The notes beneath the pieces were generated by a model. The model was given only the letters and a program-made list of their open reading frames with translations, made no database searches and was not told the origin of the DNA. From Streptomyces cellostaticus (GTDB lineage: Bacteria; Actinomycetota; Actinomycetes; Streptomycetales; Streptomycetaceae), in the NCBI RefSeq assembly GCF_023630175.1, contig NZ_JALLIN010000052.1:1-54165 (forward strand): a stretch of 54,165 nucleotides of DNA. The letters are read 5' to 3'. Position numbers and translations under genes: made by a program. Positions 32,216 to 40,434 of this stretch are shown piece by piece. The first letter of the stretch is position 1. Every line of letters starts with the position of its first letter.

Positions 32216-32995
32216 ATGTCCGGAAGGTCGCACGATGCCCCGGCGGCCGATGCCAGCATGGGCGGCGTGCGGAGCGACGGTGCGCGGGGTGCGGCATGGG
32301 TGGTGACGGCCGCCGCGATGCTGCTCGCCGCCCTGGCCGCCTGCGGCTCCCCGGGGGGCGGCGTCCACGCCGGGGAACCGGGCGGCCGGGCCGGCACGGA
32401 CGGGCACGACCCGCGCCGCGTCCCGGGCATCGGCCCCGAGGTGTGGCGGCGCGTCCCGGCCGGTTCCGGACAGGTGGTGGCCGTCTACGGCGACGGCAGG
32501 GACTCGGCGGACTCCACGGTCGCGCTCTACACCAGGCACGGCGGGGCGTGGCGGCGCGTCCGTGACTGGCCGGCGCACAACGGCAGGAAGGGGTGGACGG
32601 GGGACCACCACGCCGGCGACCGGCGCAGCCCGGTCGGGGTCTACACCCTCAGCGACGCCGGCGGTGTGCTCGATGATCCGGGCACCGAACTGCCCTACAC
32701 GCAGGACCGGTCCTTCGCCGCCCCGCGCTGGTGGGCCAGGCCGTACTGGCACGACTTCGACTACGTCATCGCCATCGACTACAACCGCGTCCGGGGCACC
32801 CCGCCGAACGACCCGCGACGGCCCGAGGGCGAGGCGAAGGGCGGGAGCATCTGGCTGCACCTGGACCACGGCAGCGGTACGTCGGGCTGTGTCAGCGTGT
32901 CCGGCCAGGCCATGGAGTTCCTGCTGCGCGAGCTGGACCCGGACCGGCATCCCGTGGTGGTGATGGGGGACAGGGCGGATCTGGCGGGGCGGTGA
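32216..32995 (+). CDS. L,D-transpeptidase-like (YkuD) lipoprotein
   Basis: 259 residues. The N-terminus is a lipoprotein signal with lipobox LAAC (VVTAAAMLLAALAAC, Cys near residue 44). The catalytic domain (about 80-255) has RSPVGVYTLSDAGG and the active-site motif around WLHLDHGSGTSGCVSVSG. This corresponds to the H-x(14-17)-[ST]-HGChN pattern with the nucleophile Cys in SGC. L,D-transpeptidases make 3-3 peptidoglycan cross-links. The ATG at 32216 follows GGAAG; an in-frame ATG at 32258 is possible. It is probably anchored on the outer face of the membrane. Confidence 0.85.
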   Translation: MSGRSHDAPAADASMGGVRSDGARGAAWVVTAAAMLLAALAACGSPGGGVHAGEPGGRAGTDGHDPRRVPGIGPEVWRRVPAGSGQVVAVYGDGRDSADSTVALYTRHGGAWRRVRDWPAHNGRKGWTGDHHAGDRRSPVGVYTLSDAGGVLDDPGTELPYTQDRSFAAPRWWARPYWHDFDYVIAIDYNRVRGTPPNDPRRPEGEAKGGSIWLHLDHGSGTSGCVSVSGQAMEFLLRELDPDRHPVVVMGDRADLAGR

Positions 32996-33050
32996 GGATG
33001 GCGCCACGCCGCATTGCGGCCCGGTCCCGAATCGCCGTAGAACCGGGCTC

Positions 33051-34673
33051 ATGAGAAGACGGATAGTCATGTCCATGCTCGCCGGGGCGGCTCTCCTGGC
33101 GAGCACGCTCTTCGGCACCGGCGCGGCGACCGCCGAGACGGCTGCACAGGCCGCCGACGCTCCCGCGGAGTTCGGCACCGACTGGCACGACCCCGTGACC
33201 GCCGCTCCCCCCGTCACCCGGCCGCACACCAAGTCCTGCCAGGTCACCCTGGCCGAGCACCAGTTCCGTGACTTCACCCCCTACCGCGGCGCGTACACAC
33301 CGCCGCGGGGCTGCGGCGAGCACTGGAGCAAGGTCGTCCTGCGGCTCGACGGGAAGGTGAAGGGCCGTCAGTTCGACCGCCTCGGCTACCTGCACGTCGG
33401 CGGTGCCGAGATCCTGCGCACCTCGACACCGGAGCCGTCGCCCGAAGGCGTCGAATGGCGCGTCGAGAAGGACGTCACCCGGTACGGCGACATCTTCCGC
33501 GGTCCGCGGGACGTCGAGATGCTCATCGGGAACGTCGTGGACGACACCTACACCGGCGTCATCGACGTCAGGGTGACCCTCACCTTCTACCGCGGCCGCC
33601 CCGAGACGCCGGCACCCGACCGCGTCCTCACCCTCACCGGCGCGGCGGACGCCACCACCCTCACCACCCCACGCAACAGCGAGCGCATCGTCGCGGAGGT
33701 GTACGCGACCGGATCGGGGGGCGGCTGCGAGGAGTTCTGGTACCTGACCGCGCCCGACCCGGCCGCCTACTCCTGCAGGGCCGGCCACGGCCCTTACCGC
33801 GAGGTGCAGATCAAGGTCGACGGACAGCTCGCCGGAATCGCCGCGCCGTTCCCCCATGTGTGGACCGGCGGCTGGTCCAACCCCTTCCTCTGGTACGTCC
33901 TCCCGGCGCCGCGCGCCTTCGACGTCCGGCCCGTCGAGTACGACCTCACGCCGTTCGCCGGGCTCCTCAACGACGGCCGACCGCACCGGGTGGAGGTCTC
34001 CGTCGTGGGCGTGCCCGCCGGCCGGTCCGGGTGGAGCGCCCCCGTGAACGTGCTGGTGTGGCGGGACGCGCATCGCGAACACGTCACGGGAGCACTCACC
34101 CGGTCCGAGGCGACCGACGTCGCGGACTCCTCGGTGTACACGCCGGGTGCGGAGAACCGTGTCGACACCGACGCCGGACACCGGCTCACCGTCTCCGGCC
34201 ACCTGAACACCTCGCACGGTCGCGTGACCACCACCGTCACCCGCGCCCTCGCCAACACCTCCGCGCACCGCTGGACCGACGGCGAGGACACGGACGCACT
34301 GGACGCGGTCTGGGCGGACGACGAGACCGTCACCGTGGAGGGAGCCGGCCCCGAGCGGACGACACGCACCCATCGGACGTACACCGTGAACGGCGCCGTC
34401 ACACTCGGCGCGGACGGCCGGCTGCGCACCGTGCTCACCCTGGGCGACCGGGCCACGGTCGTGCGGCACGAGAGCGGCCGGCGCGCCGTCCGGTCGCGGC
34501 TCGACGACACCTACAGCGGCGACGCCGCGTACACGGTCGACGTACCGCGCGACCAGCGGCACGCGGTCGGCACCTCGAACGAGCGGTACCGCGTGCACGG
34601 CCCGGCGGGATGCTGGGACCGATCGCTGGGCACGGCGCAGGGCGCGCTGACGGAGGACCGTCGCCGCTGCTGA
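33051..34673 (+). CDS. Secreted PNGase A-like peptide:N-glycosidase
   Basis: 540 residues. A Sec signal peptide (MRRRIVMSMLAGAALLASTL, cleavage near TAETA) is followed by a domain matching PNGase A (peptide-N4-asparagine amidase, Pfam PNGaseA): FRDFTPYRGAYTPPRGCGEH, WSKVVLRLDGKVKGRQFDRL, YLHVGGAEILRTSTPEPS, and FWYLTAPDPAAYSCRAGHGP. Cysteines paired for disulfides fit an extracellular enzyme. Such enzymes remove N-glycans from glycoproteins, here probably for nutrient scavenging. It lies 55 bp after the L,D-transpeptidase stop and is followed by a strong terminator. Catalytic residues could not be assigned. Confidence 0.85.
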   Translation: MRRRIVMSMLAGAALLASTLFGTGAATAETAAQAADAPAEFGTDWHDPVTAAPPVTRPHTKSCQVTLAEHQFRDFTPYRGAYTPPRGCGEHWSKVVLRLDGKVKGRQFDRLGYLHVGGAEILRTSTPEPSPEGVEWRVEKDVTRYGDIFRGPRDVEMLIGNVVDDTYTGVIDVRVTLTFYRGRPETPAPDRVLTLTGAADATTLTTPRNSERIVAEVYATGSGGGCEEFWYLTAPDPAAYSCRAGHGPYREVQIKVDGQLAGIAAPFPHVWTGGWSNPFLWYVLPAPRAFDVRPVEYDLTPFAGLLNDGRPHRVEVSVVGVPAGRSGWSAPVNVLVWRDAHREHVTGALTRSEATDVADSSVYTPGAENRVDTDAGHRLTVSGHLNTSHGRVTTTVTRALANTSAHRWTDGEDTDALDAVWADDETVTVEGAGPERTTRTHRTYTVNGAVTLGADGRLRTVLTLGDRATVVRHESGRRAVRSRLDDTYSGDAAYTVDVPRDQRHAVGTSNERYRVHGPAGCWDRSLGTAQGALTEDRRRC

Positions 34674-34680
34674 GGCCGAG

Positions 34681-34723
34681 GGCCGTCCCCGCTCCCGCGG
34701 CGCGAGACGGAGCGGGGACGGCC
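34681..34723. terminator. Strong bidirectional terminator
   Basis: GGCCGTCCCCGCTCC (34681-34695) pairs perfectly over 15 bp with GGAGCGGGGACGGCC (34709-34723) around a 13-nt loop. It sits between the convergent PNGase A-like and MarR genes, 8 bp from each stop codon. No long U tract, as is usual in Streptomyces. Confidence 0.85.
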
Positions 34724-34731
34724 GCGTTCGT

Positions 34732-35181
34732 TCAGCAGGGCTTGGCGGTCTCCGCGTCGACCAGCGTGTCCAGCAGCACGCCGAGCACCGCGCGCTCCTT
34801 CTCCGTGAGCGGGGCGAGTATCTCCTCGGCGGCCGAACGGCGGGCCCCGCGCAGCTCGCGCAAGGTCTCCCGGCCCTCGTCCGTCAGCTCGATCCGGGTC
34901 ACCCGCCGGTTCGACGGGTCGGCGGCCCGGCGCACCTTGCCGCTCGCCTCGAGGCCGTCGACCAGCGTCGTCACCGCGCGCGGCACCACTTCGAGGCGCT
35001 CGGCCAGGTCGGCCATGCGCGGGGGCGAGCCGTAGTGCGCCAGGGTGCGCAGCAGCCGGGACTGGGCCGGGGTGACGCCCAGCTCCCGTCGCTCCAGATG
35101 GCGTTTCTGGATGCGGTGCACCCGGCGGGTGAGCCGAAGCAACTGCTCGGCGAGCAGGCCGTCGGGATCGGGGGAGGTCAT
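34732..35181 (-). CDS. MarR-family transcriptional regulator
   Basis: 149 residues with the full MarR winged helix: LGVTPAQSRLLRTLAHYGSP, RMADLAERLEVVPRAVTTLV, GLEASGKVRRAADPSNRRVT (wing, with the conserved D-x-R-x-R-x type segment), and dimerisation helices at both ends. The start codon ATG at 35181 has no ribosome-binding site, but TATTGT lies six bases upstream on the coding strand, so translation is probably leaderless. It is divergent from an ABC exporter at 35294 and likely represses both via the palindrome at 35206-35230. Confidence 0.9.
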   Translation of the reverse strand: MTSPDPDGLLAEQLLRLTRRVHRIQKRHLERRELGVTPAQSRLLRTLAHYGSPPRMADLAERLEVVPRAVTTLVDGLEASGKVRRAADPSNRRVTRIELTDEGRETLRELRGARRSAAEEILAPLTEKERAVLGVLLDTLVDAETAKPC

Positions 35182-35205
35182 GTGGGAACAATATCAGGAT
35201 GCCGT

Positions 35206-35230
35206 TCATTGTGAGTATAGGTAACAATGA
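35206..35230. promoter_or_regulatory. MarR operator candidate
   Basis: TCATTGT (35206-35212) and ACAATGA (35224-35230) form a perfect 7+11+7 inverted repeat. TATAGG (35216-35221) inside the spacer could be the exporter -10 hexamer. Another ACAAT lies at 35188-35192 in the MarR promoter. A repressor dimer here would block both divergent promoters. Confidence 0.65.
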
Positions 35231-35293
35231 GCTACGATCCGTCAGTCGGCGGCGGCCGGTCCCGGCCGCCGCCCGCCACCTCCGTAGGAGCCC

Positions 35294-37096
35294 ATGCATC
35301 CCGAACGAGAACCCTCCTGGACCCCGCCTGCCGACGCCGCCGAGCAGCCCCGGCAGGTGCGCCGCATCCTGAAGCTCTTCCGCCCGTACCGCGGGCGCCT
35401 CGCGATCGTCGGCCTGCTGGTCGGCGCGTCGTCGCTGGTCTCGGTGGCCACGCCGTTCCTCCTCAAGGAGATCCTCGACGTGGCGCTCCCCGAGCGCCGC
35501 ACGGGCCTGCTGAGCCTGCTCGCGTTCGGCATGATCCTGAGCGCGGTCCTCTCCAGCGTCTTCGGCGTCCTGCAGACCCTGATCTCGACCACGGTCGGCC
35601 AGCGCGTCATGCACGACCTGCGCACGGCCGTCTACGGCCGCCTGCAGCGCATGTCGCTCGCCTTCTTCACCCGCACCCGCACCGGCGAGGTGCAGTCCCG
35701 CATCGCCAACGACATCGGCGGCATGCAGGCCACCGTCACCTCCACCGCCACCTCGCTGGTCTCCAACGCCACCGGCGTCGTCGCCACGATCGCCGCGATG
35801 GCGGCCCTCGACTGGCGGCTCACCATCGTCTCGCTGCTCCTGCTGCCCGTGTTCGTGTGGATCAGCCGCCGTGTCGGCAACGAGCGCAAGAAGATCACCA
35901 CCCAGCGCCAGAAGCAGATGGCCGCGATGGCCGCCACGGTCACCGAGTCGCTCTCCGTCAGCGGCATCCTGCTCGGCCGCACCATGGGGCGTTCCGACTC
36001 CCTCACCGCGTCATTCGCCGCGGAGTCCGAGCAACTGGTGGACCTCGAAGTGAGATCCAGCATGGCGGGCCGCTGGCGCATGGCCGTGATCACGATCGTC
36101 ATGGCCGCGATGCCCGCCGTCATCTACTGGACCGCGGGACTCGCCCTCCGGTTCGGCGGCCCGCAGGTCTCGCTCGGCACGATCGTCGCGTTCGTCTCCC
36201 TCCAGCAGGGCCTGTTCCGTCCGGCGGTGAGCCTGCTGGCGACCGGCGTCCAGGTGCAGACCTCCCTCGCGCTCTTCCAGCGCATCTTCGAGTACCTGGA
36301 CCTGCCCGTCGACATCACCGAGCGCGAGCGGCCGGTCCATCTCGACGAAGTGAAGGGCGAGGTGTGCTTCGAGGGTGTCGAGTTCCGCTACGACGCCAAG
36401 GGTGCCCCGGTCCTCGACGGCCTCGACATCACCGTGCCCGCCGGCGGCAGCCTCGCCGTCGTCGGCCCCACCGGCGCCGGCAAGTCCACCCTGGGCTACT
36501 TGGTGCCCCGGCTCTACGACGTCACCGGCGGCCGCGTCACCCTCGACGGCATCGACGTGCGCGACCTCGACTTCGACACCCTCGCGCGCGCCGTCGGCGT
36601 CGTCTCGCAGGAGACCTACCTCTTCCACGCCTCGGTCGCCGAGAACCTGCGCTTCGCCAAACCGGACGCCACCGACGAGGAGTTGCACGCGGCGGCGCGG
36701 GCCGCCCAGATCCATGACCACATCTCCGCGCTGCCCGACGGCTACGAGACCGTCGTCGGTGAGCGAGGCCACCGCTTCTCCGGCGGGGAGAAGCAGCGGC
36801 TGGCGATAGCCCGCACCATCCTGCGTGATCCGCCGGTTCTCATCCTGGACGAGGCGACCAGCGCCCTGGACACCCGTACGGAAGCCGCCGTGCAGCAGGC
36901 GATCGACGCCCTGTCGGCCGACCGGACGACCCTCACCATCGCCCACCGCCTGTCCACCGTCCGGGGGGCCGAGCAGATCGTCGTTCTGGACTCCGGCCGG
37001 GTCGCCGAGCGGGGCACGCACGAGGAACTGCTCGATCTGGAGGGTCGGTACGCGGCCCTGGTGCGCCGGGACGCCCACCTGGAGCCGGCGGGCTGA
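35294..37096 (+). CDS. ABC multidrug-type exporter (permease-ATPase fusion)
   Basis: 600 residues, a homodimeric-type half transporter. The permease domain spans about 35-330. The nucleotide-binding domain has intact VVGPTGAGKSTLGYLV (Walker A), Q-loop in VVSQETYLFHASV, signature FSGGEKQRLAIARTIL, Walker B PVLILDEATSALDTR and H-loop LTIAHRLSTV. All catalytic residues are present, in contrast to the pair at 28439-32043. The ATG at 35294 follows TAGGAG. It is divergent from a MarR regulator, an arrangement typical of drug-inducible efflux. The substrate is unknown. Confidence 0.93.
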   Translation: MHPEREPSWTPPADAAEQPRQVRRILKLFRPYRGRLAIVGLLVGASSLVSVATPFLLKEILDVALPERRTGLLSLLAFGMILSAVLSSVFGVLQTLISTTVGQRVMHDLRTAVYGRLQRMSLAFFTRTRTGEVQSRIANDIGGMQATVTSTATSLVSNATGVVATIAAMAALDWRLTIVSLLLLPVFVWISRRVGNERKKITTQRQKQMAAMAATVTESLSVSGILLGRTMGRSDSLTASFAAESEQLVDLEVRSSMAGRWRMAVITIVMAAMPAVIYWTAGLALRFGGPQVSLGTIVAFVSLQQGLFRPAVSLLATGVQVQTSLALFQRIFEYLDLPVDITERERPVHLDEVKGEVCFEGVEFRYDAKGAPVLDGLDITVPAGGSLAVVGPTGAGKSTLGYLVPRLYDVTGGRVTLDGIDVRDLDFDTLARAVGVVSQETYLFHASVAENLRFAKPDATDEELHAAARAAQIHDHISALPDGYETVVGERGHRFSGGEKQRLAIARTILRDPPVLILDEATSALDTRTEAAVQQAIDALSADRTTLTIAHRLSTVRGAEQIVVLDSGRVAERGTHEELLDLEGRYAALVRRDAHLEPAG

Positions 37097-37167
37097 CCGA
37101 CGGCGGCCCTCGCCGACAAACTGACGATATGTCGGGTTTGCGGACGTATGCGTATTACCGTGCCCGC

Positions 37168-38058
37168 ATGCAGATGAACACTCCACCACGGAGCACGATG
37201 CGACTGACGCGCCGGGGCAAGCTCGTCCTCGTCGTGACCGGCGCCGTCCTGGCCGGCACCGCCGTGGCGGTGCCGCTGCTGAGCCTGGCGAGCGGTCGTG
37301 CGGAGCAGGCCGGGCCCCGCACGCTGGTCATCCCGGAGGGCCGGCGCGCGAGCCAGGTGTACGAGGCCGTCGACAAGGCCCTCGCACTGCCCCCGGGCAG
37401 CACCCGCAAGTCACTCGGCAAAGCCGGCCTCAAGCTGCCGAAGGAAGCGCAGGGCAACCCGGAGGGCTACCTCTTCCCGGCGGTCTATCCCATCGCGAAG
37501 GGCGCCACCCCCGCGTCCCTGCTGCGGCTCATGGTCGACACGGCCGGCAAGAAGTTCGACACCACACCGGTCGCCGCCGGGGCCCAGCGCAACACGCTGA
37601 ACGTCTACCAGACGGTCATCGTGGCCAGCATCGTGCAGGCCGAGGCGACCGCCAAGGCCGACATGGGCAAGGTGGCGCGGGTCATCCTCAACCGGCTGCA
37701 GCGGGGCATGCCGCTGCAGGTGGGATCCACCCTCAACTACGCCCTGAACCGCACCGGCGGCGACGCCGGCGAGCACGCCGACTCGGACAGCCCGTACAAC
37801 TCATACCGGCGCGTGGGGCTGCCGCCCACCCCGATCGGCAACCCCGGCCCGGAGGCGATGCACGCCGTGACCAACCCGCCGTCCGGCGACTGGCTCTACT
37901 ACGTCACGGTCAAGCCCGGGGACACCCGCTTCACCGCCGACTACGCCGAACACGTGCGCAACGTCGCCGAGTTCAACGCCCGCCGGCAGAGCCCGGCGCA
38001 GTCCCCGCAGCCCAGTGGCAGCCCCCGGCAGCCCGCGGTCACCCAACCGCCGCGCTGA
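37168..38058 (+). CDS. MltG/YceG-like endolytic transglycosylase domain protein
   Basis: About 296 residues. One membrane helix (LVLVVTGAVLAGTAVAVPLL, near 20-40) places the rest outside. The YceG-like domain has YLFPAVYPIAKGATPASLLR, VIVASIVQAEATAKADMGKV, NRLQRGMPLQVGSTLNYALN, SPYNSYRRVGLPPTPIGNPG and a C-terminal WLYYVTVKPGDTRFTADYAE. MltG cuts nascent glycan strands near the membrane. The motif usually reading SIVEKE reads SIVQAE, so one of the two glutamates is replaced. No LysM-like subdomain is evident and the protein is short, so it may be a second, specialised copy. The start is uncertain: 37168, 37174 or 37198 (GGAG just upstream of the last). The tail is proline/glutamine-rich. Confidence 0.82.
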   Translation: MQMNTPPRSTMRLTRRGKLVLVVTGAVLAGTAVAVPLLSLASGRAEQAGPRTLVIPEGRRASQVYEAVDKALALPPGSTRKSLGKAGLKLPKEAQGNPEGYLFPAVYPIAKGATPASLLRLMVDTAGKKFDTTPVAAGAQRNTLNVYQTVIVASIVQAEATAKADMGKVARVILNRLQRGMPLQVGSTLNYALNRTGGDAGEHADSDSPYNSYRRVGLPPTPIGNPGPEAMHAVTNPPSGDWLYYVTVKPGDTRFTADYAEHVRNVAEFNARRQSPAQSPQPSGSPRQPAVTQPPR

Positions 38059-38070
38059 CCCGGCGGAACG

Positions 38071-39165
38071 TCACACGGCGACCGGCCGGACCGGCTCCCC
38101 GGCCAGCAGCCGACCGATGTCCCGGGCGGCCGCGCGTCCGGCCCGGTTCGCGCCGACCGTACTGGCCGAGGGGCCGTAGCCGACGAGATGGACGCGCGGA
38201 TCGGCGACCGCCCGGGTCCCCTCCATCCGGATGCCGCCGCCCGGCTCCCGCAGCCGCAGCGGCGCGAGGTGCTCCAGGGCCGCCCGGAAACCGGTGGCCC
38301 AGAGGATGACGTCGGCCTCCACCCGCCGTCCGTCGCCCCACTCCACCCCGTCCGGGGTGATCCGCTCGAACATCGGCCTGCGGTCCAGGACGCCGTCGGC
38401 GAGGCCCCGCCGGACAGCGTCGTTCAGGGGGAGCCCGGTGACGGAGACGACGCTCCTCGGCACCAGACCCTGCCGCACCCGCTCATCCACCAGCGCCACG
38501 GCCGCCCGGCCCGCCTCCTGGTCGAACGGGCCCTCGCGGAAGACCGGGGGCCGCCGGGTGACCCAGGTGGTGGCGGCCGCGTACGGGGCGAGTTCCAGCA
38601 GATGCTGGGTACCGGAGGCGCCACCGCCCACCACCACGACCCGACGGCCGGTGAACTCCTCCGGTCCGGCGTACTGCGCGGTGTGCAACTGCCGTCCTCG
38701 GAAGGTCTCCTGGCCCGGGTATCGCGGCCAGAACGGCCGGTCCCAGGTGCCGGTCGCGTTGATCAGCGCCCGGGTGTCCCAGCCGCCGTCCGAGGTCTCC
38801 ACGGCCAGCCGCCCGCCCCGCCCTCCGGTCCCCGGACGGACGGCCGTCACGTCCACCGGACGTCGTACGCGCAGGTCGAAGGCCTGCTCGTAGCGGTCGA
38901 AGTAGGCGCCGACGACCTCGGCCGACGGCCGCGCCGGATCGGCGTCCGTCAGCTCCATACCCGGCAGCGAGTGCATCCCGTGCACCTTGCCGTACGTCAG
39001 CGAAGGCCAGCGGAACTGCCAGGCGCCGCCCGGCCCGCGGGAGTGGTCCAGGACCACGAAGTCGCGGCCCGGCCGCAATCCCTTGCGCCGCAGGTGATAG
39101 GCACTGGACAAACCCGCCTGACCAGCGCCTATGACGACCACGTCGACCTCGCGCGTCTCACTCAC
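38071..39165 (-). CDS. FAD/NAD(P)-binding flavoprotein (CzcO-like monooxygenase)
   Basis: 364 residues. The FAD-binding dinucleotide motif is VVVIGAGQAGLSSAYHLRRK near the N-terminus. GPGGAWQFRWPSLTYGKVHG is typical of the CzcO/YdgC group. The second dinucleotide motif VVVVGGGASGTQHLLEL (about 185-200) binds NAD(P)H, and ILWATGFRAALEHLAPLRL is the conserved ATG motif near the end. Such proteins oxygenate or reduce diverse small molecules. The start is GTG at 39165 (VSETREVDVVVIG) with CAGGGGC upstream. It is divergent from the yjbQ-like gene. Confidence 0.9.
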   Translation of the reverse strand: MSETREVDVVVIGAGQAGLSSAYHLRRKGLRPGRDFVVLDHSRGPGGAWQFRWPSLTYGKVHGMHSLPGMELTDADPARPSAEVVGAYFDRYEQAFDLRVRRPVDVTAVRPGTGGRGGRLAVETSDGGWDTRALINATGTWDRPFWPRYPGQETFRGRQLHTAQYAGPEEFTGRRVVVVGGGASGTQHLLELAPYAAATTWVTRRPPVFREGPFDQEAGRAAVALVDERVRQGLVPRSVVSVTGLPLNDAVRRGLADGVLDRRPMFERITPDGVEWGDGRRVEADVILWATGFRAALEHLAPLRLREPGGGIRMEGTRAVADPRVHLVGYGPSASTVGANRAGRAAARDIGRLLAGEPVRPVAV

Positions 39166-39275
39166 GCCCCTGCCAACAGCGGCGCGGCCACCGATCTTCC
39201 CGCCTGCCCGGCACCCGCCCGCGCTCAGCCGGTTCCGCCCTCGCCCGGCGTGTGAAACCCGGCACATGGGTCAGG

Positions 39276-39707
39276 ATGGAGGACATGTCGGATGCCTTCA
39301 CCACACGCATGCTGAACGTCGTCACGGGTTCCCGGGAGCGGGTCGTCGATCTCACCGGTGAGTGCGAGGACTTCCTCCGGGAGGCCGCGGCCGGCCGCGA
39401 CGGCCTGCTCAACATCTTCGTCCCGCACGCCACGGCCGGCGTCGCCGTCATCGAGACGGGTGCCGGCAGCGATGACGACCTCCTCGCCGCCCTGCACTCC
39501 CTGCTGCCCGCCGACGACCGCTGGCAGCACCGGCACGGCAGTCCGGGCCACGGCCGCGACCACGTCCTGCCCGCGCTCGTGCCGCCGCACGCGACCCTTC
39601 CGGTCATCGGCGGGCACCTGGAGCTGGGGACCTGGCAGTCGGTCTGCCTCGTCGACACCAACAAGGACAATGACAACCGTCAAGTTCGGTTGAGCTTCCT
39701 GGGCTGA
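39276..39707 (+). CDS. YjbQ/UPF0047-family protein
   Basis: 143 residues from the ATG at 39276 (or 140 from 39285). The family pattern is complete: GLLNIFVPHATAGVAVIETG, DRWQHRHGSPGHGRDHVLPA, LVPPHATLPVIGGHLELGTW and QSVCLVDTNKD. The conserved H-x-T/S and H-x-H residues suggest a metal site. YjbQ has weak thiamine-phosphate-synthase-like activity in vivo in E. coli, but its true role is unclear. This is the last gene before the polyketide cluster side of the window. Confidence 0.92.
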   Translation: MEDMSDAFTTRMLNVVTGSRERVVDLTGECEDFLREAAAGRDGLLNIFVPHATAGVAVIETGAGSDDDLLAALHSLLPADDRWQHRHGSPGHGRDHVLPALVPPHATLPVIGGHLELGTWQSVCLVDTNKDNDNRQVRLSFLG

Positions 39708-40434
39708 TCGAGCCGATCAAGATCGTCCTGGGTGTGGCCGACGATTCTCCCTACGCACCGGCGAAACGGGAGGAGGATGCGCGGCACCACCATGGACGAG
39801 ATCGAGCGGCCGTACGACGGCTGCGGAACGTGCCTGCTCGGAAGTGCGCCGGCTGTCGCGGGTCCGAGCGACCGAGGTGCCCGCCGGGCGACCGGGGAAG
39901 CCGATGACGCCCAACGGCACCGACGCCGACTTCGCCCGGTCCAAGCCCTCGGTGATGGGGGGCGCAGGGCGGCTTTCCTGCCCCGGGGCCGCCCGCACCC
40001 CACGTGCGGTGGATCAGTTCGCCGGCGGAACCAGGCGCGGACGGTTTCACCGCGTACCGTGCGGAAGGCGGGGTGGACAGGTGGAGGCGCGCCTCCGGGG
40101 GCGGGGGAGTGGGGCGGCGGTGGTCGCAAAGGGAAGGTAAAGATCTGGCTTGGACTGGGCGTCGGCATGGCGGCGGTTTTCGGCCGGGGGACCTCGGCGA
40201 GGGGCGGCCGCGTCCGCCGTGGTGGGTTCGTCGCAGCGCTTGTCGCCCGGGCTGATCAGGGATTTGGGCTGCTTGGTTCCAGCCAAGTAGGGGGGGGCGA
40301 AGTAGGGGTACTCCCGGCTTTGGGCGCTCTGCTAGAACTGGCTACACCGAAACGCGTGTACGGAATTGGCGGAAGCGTTCGAACCGCCGACCGCGCGCGA
40401 CGCATCTGGGACTTGAACAGGGAGTTTCAGTCCG
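39708..40434. other. 727-bp cluster-boundary region, no confident gene; holds thioesterase promoter
   Basis: GGGAGGAGG immediately before an ATG at 39777 (MRGTTMDEIERPYDGCGTCL) looks like a genuine gene start, but the protein soon becomes low complexity and adjoining frames look equally relic-like. It may be a decayed gene. The right half (40285-40308) has two AAGTAGGGG repeats at a 15-bp period. TAGAACT near 40333 is a possible -10. The thioesterase gene starts at 40435. Confidence 0.45.
40285..40308. promoter_or_regulatory. AAGTAGGGG direct repeats upstream of the thioesterase gene
   Basis: AAGTAGGGG is at 40285-40293 and again at 40300-40308 (15-bp period). The same TAGGGG core appears three times upstream of the PKS gene. 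The site lies about 127 bp before the TTG start of the thioesterase. It is a candidate operator for the pathway LAL regulator. Confidence 0.5.
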
